Shown: in pieces, positions 31,992 to 38,282 of the stretch
How positions within the stretch are numbered: the first letter of the stretch is position 1
Layout: every line of letters begins with the position of its first letter
Assembly (NCBI GenBank): GCA_945869825.1
Contig: CAMBQF010000011.1
Span: 1-38,282, forward strand
Direction of reading: 5' to 3'
From: Chitinophaga pinensis
GTDB taxonomy: Bacteria; Bacteroidota; Bacteroidia; CAMBQF01
DNA length: 38,282 nt
The notes under the pieces: model-generated
Database searches by the model: none
What the model was told of the DNA's origin: nothing
Seen by the model: the letters and a program-made list of their open reading frames with translations, nothing else
Made by a program: the position numbers and the translations under genes

Positions 31992-33473
31992 ATGGGAATT
32001 GTACAAAGGCAAGGCATATTAAATACCATAGTTGTATATACGGGTATTTTAATAGGCTTTATAAACCTGTTGTACGTTCAACCAATGTTTTTAAAAGAAG
32101 AAGAGATTGGCCTTACTCGGGTGCTTTATTCTTTTTCTGGAATATTATCGGTATTGATGCCTTTAGGGGCGGCAAATATTTTAGTACGTTACTTTCCGCA
32201 ATACAAAAAAGATGAAGAAGGCCACAATGGCTTTTTAGGTTTTGTTCTGTTGTATGCCCTAGTTGGATTTATTTTTTTTAGTGTAATACTATACCTTACG
32301 CGCGATTATATAACTGCGGTGTATGTAAAGCAATCACCACTGTTTGCTAAAAATTTCTGGTTTGTTTTTCCATTAGGCTTATACCTTACATTTATCCAGA
32401 TTTTAAATATTTATTGTTTTTCACTATTCAAATCAGTAGCGCCCTCCATTTTTTCAGAGATAGTGGTTAGGGCCCTAAATATTCTAATAGTAATATTATA
32501 CCACTACAACTATTTAACGTTTGACCAATTTATCCAATCATTTACCTATTTATATGCCGTAAACCTTTTACTACTTGTTATTTACATCTATACAATCAGT
32601 AAGCCCAAATTATTTTTTAACCCCGTATTTTTTGGCAAAGAAAACCGTGTTGTAATGTACCGTTACGGCATGGTAATGACTATTGCCGCTATTGCATCGC
32701 TGGGATTAAAGAGCATTGACAGTATTATTTTAGCTATATATGTTTTGCTAAAAGATGTTGGGATTTACAGCATAGCATTATTTATAGGCTTGTTTATTGA
32801 AACGCCATTAAACTCGCTAGACCGAATAGCCAGTGCCCGAATGGCAGCTGCTATATCGCATAATAACCAAAAAGAAATAAAAGACATATATCACAAATCA
32901 AGCAATAATTTATTTTTAATTGGTGGATTATTATTTATAGGTGTAAATACCTGCATAACACCACTATTCAGTTTTTTAAAAGAAAGTTACCGAGGAAACG
33001 AATTGATTGTTTTAGTAGTAAGCTTAGGGGCTTTATTTAATATGGCTTCGGGCTCTAATACCTCTATTATATTTAATTCAGACCATCATAAAAAAGGTAT
33101 TTATATTTTAGGTGGGGTATTTATTTTTTTAGTCGGGCTGCTGTTTTTATTAGTACCCCAATACGGAACTTTAGGAGCAGCAATCGCTGTATCGACCGGA
33201 ACATTTGCATACAATTTTGGCAAGTTTGTATTTATCAAAAAGCATTATAAAATGCAACCATTTTCAATCGCCTCTTTAAAACTAGTCATGCTAATTGGCG
33301 GTGTTGCTGCTATGGGGATTTACCTGCCTCATTTAGAAAATGCTTTTGTAGATATACTATACAGAGGTAGCATTGTTTCCATTGCGTATTTAAGCATTGC
33401 CTATTTTTGGAAATTGATACCGGAAGAATTATTAAAACCGGCCCGTAAATACATGCCATTTATAAATTGGTAA
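31992..33473 (+). CDS. polysaccharide flippase-like membrane protein (MOP superfamily, Wzx-like)
   Basis: A 493-residue integral membrane protein with about 12-14 hydrophobic segments spread along its length, starting MGIVQRQGILNTIVVYTGILIGFINLLYV as Bacteroidota Wzx/RfbX-like proteins do. Flippases of this superfamily move lipid-linked oligosaccharides across the inner membrane. Segments MPLGAANILVRYFPQY, NIYCFSLFKSVAPSIFSEIVVRALNIL and YGTLGAAIAVSTGTFAYNFGKFVFIKK fit the fold. It is co-transcribed with two methyltransferases and sits near a divergent GT4 gene, consistent with a small surface-glycan cluster; no polymerase, initiating transferase or nucleotide-sugar genes are in the window. 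Substrate unknown. Confidence 0.88.
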   Translation: MGIVQRQGILNTIVVYTGILIGFINLLYVQPMFLKEEEIGLTRVLYSFSGILSVLMPLGAANILVRYFPQYKKDEEGHNGFLGFVLLYALVGFIFFSVILYLTRDYITAVYVKQSPLFAKNFWFVFPLGLYLTFIQILNIYCFSLFKSVAPSIFSEIVVRALNILIVILYHYNYLTFDQFIQSFTYLYAVNLLLLVIYIYTISKPKLFFNPVFFGKENRVVMYRYGMVMTIAAIASLGLKSIDSIILAIYVLLKDVGIYSIALFIGLFIETPLNSLDRIASARMAAAISHNNQKEIKDIYHKSSNNLFLIGGLLFIGVNTCITPLFSFLKESYRGNELIVLVVSLGALFNMASGSNTSIIFNSDHHKKGIYILGGVFIFLVGLLFLLVPQYGTLGAAIAVSTGTFAYNFGKFVFIKKHYKMQPFSIASLKLVMLIGGVAAMGIYLPHLENAFVDILYRGSIVSIAYLSIAYFWKLIPEELLKPARKYMPFINW

Positions 33474-33489
33474 TCATAATTATTGAATC

Positions 33490-34038
33490 ATGTCACCACA
33501 AGAAACCATCAACCAACTCTTTACTGTTTTACTAACCCAAGGGCAAGCTGATTATATTGGAGAGCCTGTTTCTCAACTGGAACACGCTGTGCAAGCAGCC
33601 CAACTGGCAGAGCGTGCCGGAGAGCGTGATGAAGTGATTATAGCTGCCCTGTTCCACGATATTGGGCATATGGTTGACAGCGCTGAAACAATGGGTGGTT
33701 ATGGTAATGCCAACCACGAAGGTTTAGGTGCTGAATACTTAAAAGGGCTTGGGTTTAGCGATACTGTTTGCAGCTTGGTAAAAGGCCATGTACAGGCGAA
33801 ACGTTACCTTACTTATAAGCACCCTGCTTATTACGAAAAATTATCAGAAGCCAGTAAGCAAACATTGGAATATCAGGGCGGACGAATGACTGCTGATGAA
33901 GCCGCCGCTTTTGAAGCTGACCCATTATTTGCCTTGCACCTAAAAATGCGCGCATGGGATGAGCAGGCAAAGTTGGAGAATGAACCGTTGCCGGATATGG
34001 ATAAATATAAGCAAATTTGTATGAAATTATTAGCTTGA
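33490..34038 (+). CDS. PhnZ-like HD-domain mixed-valent diiron oxygenase
   Basis: A 182-residue HD-domain protein of the PhnZ/TmpB type, oxygenases that cleave hydroxylated aminophosphonates, related to myo-inositol oxygenase. Six proposed iron ligands are present: His32 (SQLEH), His56 and Asp57 (LFHDIGH), His76 (NHEG), His100 (GHVQAKRYL) and Asp157 (RAWDEQAK). Tyr22 and Glu25 in YIGEP correspond to the substrate-gating pair described for PhnZ, and the QGGRM segment (129-133) is also shared. The hydroxylase partner PhnY and phosphonate transport genes are not nearby; its neighbours are a flippase 16 bp upstream and a P460-type cytochrome downstream. The reaction may therefore be on a phosphonate made elsewhere, or on another substrate. 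Confidence 0.85.
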   Translation: MSPQETINQLFTVLLTQGQADYIGEPVSQLEHAVQAAQLAERAGERDEVIIAALFHDIGHMVDSAETMGGYGNANHEGLGAEYLKGLGFSDTVCSLVKGHVQAKRYLTYKHPAYYEKLSEASKQTLEYQGGRMTADEAAAFEADPLFALHLKMRAWDEQAKLENEPLPDMDKYKQICMKLLA

Positions 34039-34091
34039 TTTTACGTTATGAAGTTTTTACATTATATTGTATACTAATAACACGTAACGCC

Positions 34092-34571
34092 ATGAAAAAA
34101 GTATCCTACCTATTTGTATTGTCTTGTATAGTAATAGTTGCTTATGCCTGCAAAAAAGAAACCGACACCGACCGTGCCTTGTATGACGAAACCAAACAAT
34201 CGGGTTATGTGTTTTACCAAAGCGGGGCGTTATTGCCGGGTTTAGGTAACAGTCCACATGGAGAGTTTAAGTTGCTTTTTAATACTATTGCGGCATCTGT
34301 ACTAGACAGTACCGGTGAGTTACCTGTAGGTAGCACTTTTCCCGATGGCTCTGTTATTATTAAAGAAGTTTATAACGGCAATAATATTGACTTGCTGGCA
34401 GTAATGAAAAAAGCACCTGCTAATTCTGATGCGGGAGAAGGCTGGTTATGGGCAGAGTATGAACCCGATGGAAAGGTTATAATTAGTACCAGCAAAAAAG
34501 GCAATAGTTGCATTGGCTGCCACAGCGGCAACACCAACCGCGACCTTACCAATACTTTTGATTTGCATTAA
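34092..34571 (+). CDS. cytochrome P460-family lipoprotein
   Basis: A 159-residue lipoprotein (signal MKKVSYLFVLSCIVIVAYAC, lipid Cys20) with a single c-heme motif CIGCH at 140-144 near the C-terminus. The pattern PDGSVIIKEVYN (84-95), GWLWAEYEPDGKVI (117-130) and a late C-x-x-C-H followed by NTFDLH matches the cytochrome P460/c'-beta fold, whose members bind or oxidise hydroxylamine or NO. I cannot tell whether the lysine cross-link of true P460 is possible. The frame runs upstream to a TTG at 34017 inside the HD gene, but the ATG at 34092 gives a proper lipoprotein signal. It follows the PhnZ-like gene after 53 bp. Function is inferred only from the family. Confidence 0.75.
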   Translation: MKKVSYLFVLSCIVIVAYACKKETDTDRALYDETKQSGYVFYQSGALLPGLGNSPHGEFKLLFNTIAASVLDSTGELPVGSTFPDGSVIIKEVYNGNNIDLLAVMKKAPANSDAGEGWLWAEYEPDGKVIISTSKKGNSCIGCHSGNTNRDLTNTFDLH

Positions 34572-34687
34572 ACTCTTAAGTTGATAATCAAACATCATAT
34601 TCTCTTGCAAAGCTGGTTATTTTCGTTATAAATATTAAATTCTACATTTTTTGAATTTAACAAAGCATTGTGCATTTTTCTAAACCC

Positions 34688-34722
34688 TCACCCCTAACGC
34701 TCACCCCTATTTATTACCTTTG
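34688..34722 (+). promoter_or_regulatory. valS promoter with upstream 9-bp direct repeat
   Basis: TACCTTTG at 34715-34722, followed by CA, is a full -7 box 20 bp before the valS ATG. TCACCCCTA is repeated at 34688-34696 and 34701-34709 (13-bp period) in the -33 region, where no TTG is found, so the repeats could be an activator site. The rest of the 171-bp gap (34572-34742) holds AT-rich sequence and nothing else that I can name. Confidence 0.55.
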
Positions 34723-34742
34723 CACTTCGTTGAAAAACAACC

Positions 34743-37382
34743 ATGGAGATAGCAAAGACATTTGACCACGCATCGCGCGAGAAAGAACTGTATAAACAGT
34801 GGATTGAAAAGGGTTTCTTTAAATCGACCCCCGACGGGCGCGAGCCGTACACTATTGTAATACCCCCGCCAAACGTAACGGGTGTGTTGCACATGGGCCA
34901 TATGTTAAACAATACCATACAGGATGTGCTGGTGCGCAAAGCCCGTATGGAAGGCAAAAACGCGTGCTGGGTTCCGGGTACCGACCATGCCTCTATTGCT
35001 ACCGAGGCCAAGGTGGTTGCTATGCTTAAAGAGATGGGCATTGATAAGCGCGAAATTGGCCGTGAAGAGTTTTTGCGATATGCCATGGAGTGGAAAGATA
35101 AATACGGTGGAATTATATTAGAACAGCTTAAAACATTAGGCGCATCGTGCGATTGGGACAGGACTTCGTTCACAATGGACGAAGGATACTACCAAGCCGT
35201 TATTGATGTGTTTATTGATTTATACAACAAAGGCCAGATATACCGAGGCACCCGCATGGTCAACTGGGACCCTAAAGGCCTTACTGCCGTATCTGACGAA
35301 GAGGTAATACACAAAGAGGTTAACTCTAAATTATACTTTGTAAAATACCCTATTGCTGAGTTGCCTGGTGAGTTTATAACCGTTGCAACAACCCGCCCTG
35401 AGACAATCCTAGGCGATACTGCCGTTTGTGTTCACCCTGACGATGAACGATACAAACACCTTGCAGGTAAACACGCTGTTATACCTATGGTTAACCGCCA
35501 GGTGCCTATTATTTTTGACACCTATATTGATTTAGAGTTTGGTACCGGTGCGTTGAAGGTTACCCCTGCGCACGATATAAACGACTATAACCTGGGCATA
35601 AAACACAACCTGGAAGTTATAGATACTTTAGAACCTAACGGTACCATGGCCCCTGCTGCCGGTTTTTACATCGGGCAGGACCGTTTTGCCGTACGTAAGC
35701 AAATAGCCATAGACCTTGAAGAGCAAGGCCTGTTAGTTAAGGTAGAAGACATTAAAAACAAGGTTGGCTACTCTGAACGTACCGATGCAGTTATTGAACC
35801 AAAGCTATCTATGCAATGGTTCTTGAAAATGGATACCGTTTCTAAACCTGCGTTGGAAAATGTTGTAAACGGAAACGTAAAACTGATTCCGGAGAAGTTT
35901 ATCAACACCTACAAACACTGGATGGAGAATGTACACGATTGGTGTATATCGCGCCAGTTGTGGTGGGGCCACCGCATACCGGCATGGTACGGCCCGGGCA
36001 ATAAGCATGTGGTTTGTAAAACCGCTGCCGAAGCTGTTGCTTTATTTGCTGATCAAGGCGTTACTGTTTCCGAGGCTGATTTACGCCAGGATGAAGACGT
36101 ACTGGATACCTGGTTCAGTTCTTGGTTATGGCCTATAGCGGTATTTGACCCTACCATTTTTGGCAAAAAAGATAAAACCGGCAATGCCGATTTACAATAC
36201 TACTACCCTACCAACGATTTGGTAACCGCACCTGAGATTTTATTCTTCTGGGTGGCACGTATGCTTATTGCTGGTTACGAATACCAGGGAGATAAAGCCT
36301 TTAGTAATGTTTACCTAACAGGTATCGTTCGCGATAAGCAGGGCCGTAAAATGAGCAAGTCGCTAGGCAACTCACCTGACCCATTAGACCTGATTGCCCA
36401 ATACGGTGCTGATGGTGTGCGTGTAGGTATGCTGTTATCATCGCCTGCCGGTAATGATCTTTTGTTTGACGAAGGTTCTTGTAAACAGGGCAGCCAGTTT
36501 GCACATAAAATATGGAATGCTTTCCGCTTAGTAAAAGGCTGGGAAATAGACACCGATAAACCCCAAAGCGAAGCCGATAAAACAGCTTGCAATTGGTTTG
36601 AAAACCGCTTTAATGAGGAGGTTGCTAACCTTAGCGATTTATACTCTAAGTACCGTATATCTGAAGCCTTAATGTCGGTTTACAAACTAGCGTGGGACGA
36701 TTTCTGCTCATGGTATTTAGAAATGGTTAAACCACCATTTGGCGAGAAGATTGACCTGGCTACCTACGATAAAACCATTGAGTTGTTTGAGGGTTTGTTA
36801 AAAGTACTTCACCCCTTTATGCCATTTATTACCGAGGAAATTTGGCATACTATAAAAGACCGTGCTGAAAACGATTATATCATTGTTGGTGAGTATCCAA
36901 AAATCAATAAAGCAGATGCTTCAATAGCTTCTGATTTTGCTGATTTTGAAAGCATTGTTACCAACGTTCGTAATATCCGTAAAGAGAAAAATATCTCTCC
37001 GAAAGAAACATTAGAACTGGCTATAAAAGGCAACAAAGATATATTAAACCAATCGTGGTTTGATTTGATTACCAAGCTTTGTAACCTATCGGCAATAAAT
37101 AGTATTACTGAGAATTTACAAGGTATGCCATCGTTTATAGCAGGTAACTTAGAATGCTTTGTACCTATAACTATAGCTGTTAATCCTGAAGAAGAGCTAA
37201 AGAAACTTACGGCTGATTTAGATTACACCAAAGGCTTTTTAAAGAGCGTACAGGCCAAGTTGGCTAACGAGCGCTTTGTGGCTAATGCCAAGCCGGAGGC
37301 TGTAGAAGGGGAACGCAAAAAAGAAGCTGACGCTAATGCTAAAATTAAGCTTTTAGAAGAGCAGATTGGTGCGTTGAAATAA
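34743..37382 (+). CDS. valS: valyl-tRNA synthetase
   Basis: Charges tRNA-Val in the cytosol. The 879 residues have the class I signatures HMGH at 50-53 (PPPNVTGVLHMGHML) and KMSKS at 536-540 (GRKMSKSLGNSPDPLDLI). The editing (CP1) domain lies between, with TVATTRPETILGDTAVCVHPDD and GTGALKVTPAHDINDY, the hydrolytic-pocket signatures of ValRS. The anticodon-binding helical domain (LMSVYKLAWDDFCSWYLEM and HPFMPFITEEIW) and a C-terminal coiled-coil arm (about 815-879) complete it. Length is normal. It has its own promoter and is closed by the terminator shared with the convergent hemW. Confidence 0.98.
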   Translation: MEIAKTFDHASREKELYKQWIEKGFFKSTPDGREPYTIVIPPPNVTGVLHMGHMLNNTIQDVLVRKARMEGKNACWVPGTDHASIATEAKVVAMLKEMGIDKREIGREEFLRYAMEWKDKYGGIILEQLKTLGASCDWDRTSFTMDEGYYQAVIDVFIDLYNKGQIYRGTRMVNWDPKGLTAVSDEEVIHKEVNSKLYFVKYPIAELPGEFITVATTRPETILGDTAVCVHPDDERYKHLAGKHAVIPMVNRQVPIIFDTYIDLEFGTGALKVTPAHDINDYNLGIKHNLEVIDTLEPNGTMAPAAGFYIGQDRFAVRKQIAIDLEEQGLLVKVEDIKNKVGYSERTDAVIEPKLSMQWFLKMDTVSKPALENVVNGNVKLIPEKFINTYKHWMENVHDWCISRQLWWGHRIPAWYGPGNKHVVCKTAAEAVALFADQGVTVSEADLRQDEDVLDTWFSSWLWPIAVFDPTIFGKKDKTGNADLQYYYPTNDLVTAPEILFFWVARMLIAGYEYQGDKAFSNVYLTGIVRDKQGRKMSKSLGNSPDPLDLIAQYGADGVRVGMLLSSPAGNDLLFDEGSCKQGSQFAHKIWNAFRLVKGWEIDTDKPQSEADKTACNWFENRFNEEVANLSDLYSKYRISEALMSVYKLAWDDFCSWYLEMVKPPFGEKIDLATYDKTIELFEGLLKVLHPFMPFITEEIWHTIKDRAENDYIIVGEYPKINKADASIASDFADFESIVTNVRNIRKEKNISPKETLELAIKGNKDILNQSWFDLITKLCNLSAINSITENLQGMPSFIAGNLECFVPITIAVNPEEELKKLTADLDYTKGFLKSVQAKLANERFVANAKPEAVEGERKKEADANAKIKLLEEQIGALK

Positions 37383-37407
37383 AGATTATTAAACTTTATA
37401 AAGTTGA

Positions 37408-37433
37408 AAAGGAGTGAATATTCACTCCTTTTG
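37408..37433. terminator. perfect 26-bp palindrome, bidirectional terminator
   Basis: AAAAGGAGTGAAT (37408-37420) pairs perfectly with ATTCACTCCTTTT (37421-37433), giving a stem with Ts at the 3' end in both orientations. It lies 25 bp after the valS stop and abuts the hemW stop at 37434, serving both. A second 14-bp palindrome (AACTTTATAAAGTT, 37393-37406) lies just before it. Confidence 0.85.
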
Positions 37434-38282
37434 TTATTCGTCTATTTTAAATAGTGCAGAAGCTATCCCATCGGCAAAGAATTTACCGTCGCGGGTAAGG
37501 GTTAAATTATTGCCTAAAAAGGTTAACCGGCCCTCTTTTACAAAAGGCAATGCCTCTTGCATGCAATAGGCCTGTAGCTGTAAACCAAATAGTTGCCCAA
37601 GCTTATCTACATCAATACCTTCTATAGTTCGTAGGGTGGTCATTACATACTCATTATATCGGTCGGCCAGCGACAATCCCTCCTCCTCCAACGGTAATAT
37701 TCTATTTGTTATCTCTTTAATATACAGCGCATTATTATGAATAGCTGAATGTCTTTGTTTACCATTAAACGAATGGGCTGCAGGGCCTAATCCTAAATAT
37801 TGAACCCCTCGCCAATAGGAGCTGTTATGCTGAGAACGATATCCCGGCAGGGCAAAATTTGAAATTTCGTAATGCTCAAAACCTGCTGCATTAAGCATAG
37901 TAACCAGCTTATGGAAATGCACGGCGGCCTTCTCTTCGTTTGCCGGGGCAACCTTGCCTGCAGCTATCATTTTGCTAAGCGCTGTGCGTGGTTCTACAGT
38001 TAACGCATAGGCCGATATATGTTGAACACCCAATGTAATGGCCTTTTCTACATTCTCTATCCAGTCCAAATCGTCTAACGTTTGGGTACCGTAAATAAGA
38101 TCGATGCTGATATTATTAAACCCGGCCTGTTGCGCCAGTTTAACACACTCTGCAGCCTGTTCTGCATTGTGAGCGCGGTTCATAAAGCGCAAATCTTGTT
38201 CTATAAATGACTGTATACCAATACTTAACCTGTTAATGCCTAATGCTTTTAATTCTGTAAGTTTTTCAAGCGTAAGGTCGTC
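37434..38282 (-). CDS. hemW: HemW-like radical SAM protein, 3' part (5' end outside window)
   Basis: The frame is open to the window edge, and 282 residues are visible. GINRLSIGIQSF, LRFMNRAHNAEQA, ISIDLIYGTQTLDD and HISAYALTVEPRTAL are the hallmarks of the HemN/HemW radical SAM group downstream of the CxxxCxxC cluster, which lies outside. SSYWRGVQYLGLGPAAHSF and the C-terminal winged-helix-like HemN_C domain (YNEYVMTTLRTIEGID) follow. The short form, with this domain right after, fits HemW, a heme chaperone, rather than the oxygen-independent coproporphyrinogen oxidase HemN, but genome annotations often call it the latter. The family is about 375 residues, so roughly a quarter is missing. 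It is convergent with valS. Confidence 0.88.
   Translation of the reverse strand, partial: DDLTLEKLTELKALGINRLSIGIQSFIEQDLRFMNRAHNAEQAAECVKLAQQAGFNNISIDLIYGTQTLDDLDWIENVEKAITLGVQHISAYALTVEPRTALSKMIAAGKVAPANEEKAAVHFHKLVTMLNAAGFEHYEISNFALPGYRSQHNSSYWRGVQYLGLGPAAHSFNGKQRHSAIHNNALYIKEITNRILPLEEEGLSLADRYNEYVMTTLRTIEGIDVDKLGQLFGLQLQAYCMQEALPFVKEGRLTFLGNNLTLTRDGKFFADGIASALFKIDE

Noticed and set aside
34017-34091. Longer N-terminus of the P460-family lipoprotein from a TTG codon inside the HD gene
   Set aside because: It would precede and disrupt the lipoprotein signal peptide that starts at the ATG at 34092.
1-38282. tRNA, rRNA, CRISPR array, insertion sequence or prophage
   Set aside because: No cloverleaf, repeat-spacer pattern, transposase, integrase or phage gene was seen when reading the intergenic spaces and frames.

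Overview
The window reads as a chromosomal segment of a Bacteroidota (Bacteroidetes) bacterium. The grounds are two SusC/FhuA-type TonB-dependent receptors with carboxypeptidase-regulatory N-domains, recurrent TAnnTTTG-type -7 promoter boxes close to start codons, few Shine-Dalgarno sequences, an SDR-type threonine dehydrogenase, and eight Sec signal peptides that all end directly before a glutamine. Order cannot be fixed from sequence alone; a Sphingobacteriales or Chitinophagales-like lineage is my guess. There are no tRNA, rRNA, CRISPR, IS or phage genes. Coding density is very high, and no gene-free stretch exceeds 300 bases.

Layout. 1-2742 (+): end of a DUF1800 gene, a Tat-exported DUF1501 gene, a perfect 42-bp palindrome, and two tandem paralogous small secreted proteins. 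2739-6882 (-): a secreted barrel-like protein, an alpha/beta hydrolase and a TonB-dependent receptor. 7034-14060 (+): uvrB, then the rimP-nusA-infB transcription/translation operon, which has its own promoter, a leader terminator and a final terminator. 14137-17730 (-): an HMG-CoA lyase, a heme c plus copper-monooxygenase lipoprotein and an NfeD-type membrane protease, apparently co-transcribed. An AtuA-family gene diverges from them at 17838 (+). 19307-27958 (-): fbp; the cysS, glutaminyl cyclase and small secreted protein operon; a TonB_C-like protein; threonine dehydrogenase; and a second large TonB-dependent receptor. 28052-33473: a DUF3089 lipoprotein (+), a convergent GT4 glycosyltransferase (-), and a divergent FkbM methyltransferase, SAM methyltransferase and flippase run (+) that looks like a surface-glycan module. 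33490-34571 (+): a PhnZ-like HD-domain oxygenase and a P460-type cytochrome lipoprotein. 34743-38282: valS (+) and, convergent, the 3' part of hemW (-).

Most of the window is housekeeping. The points of most interest are the heme c/PHM-type copper monooxygenase lipoprotein encoded between HMG-CoA lyase and an NfeD protease; the orphan PhnZ-like diiron oxygenase with all key residues; the link between the glutaminyl cyclase and the universal Gln at +1 of secreted proteins here; the attenuator-like rimP leader; and promoters so close to starts that mRNAs may be leaderless. All functions are inferred by reading motifs; no database search was run.
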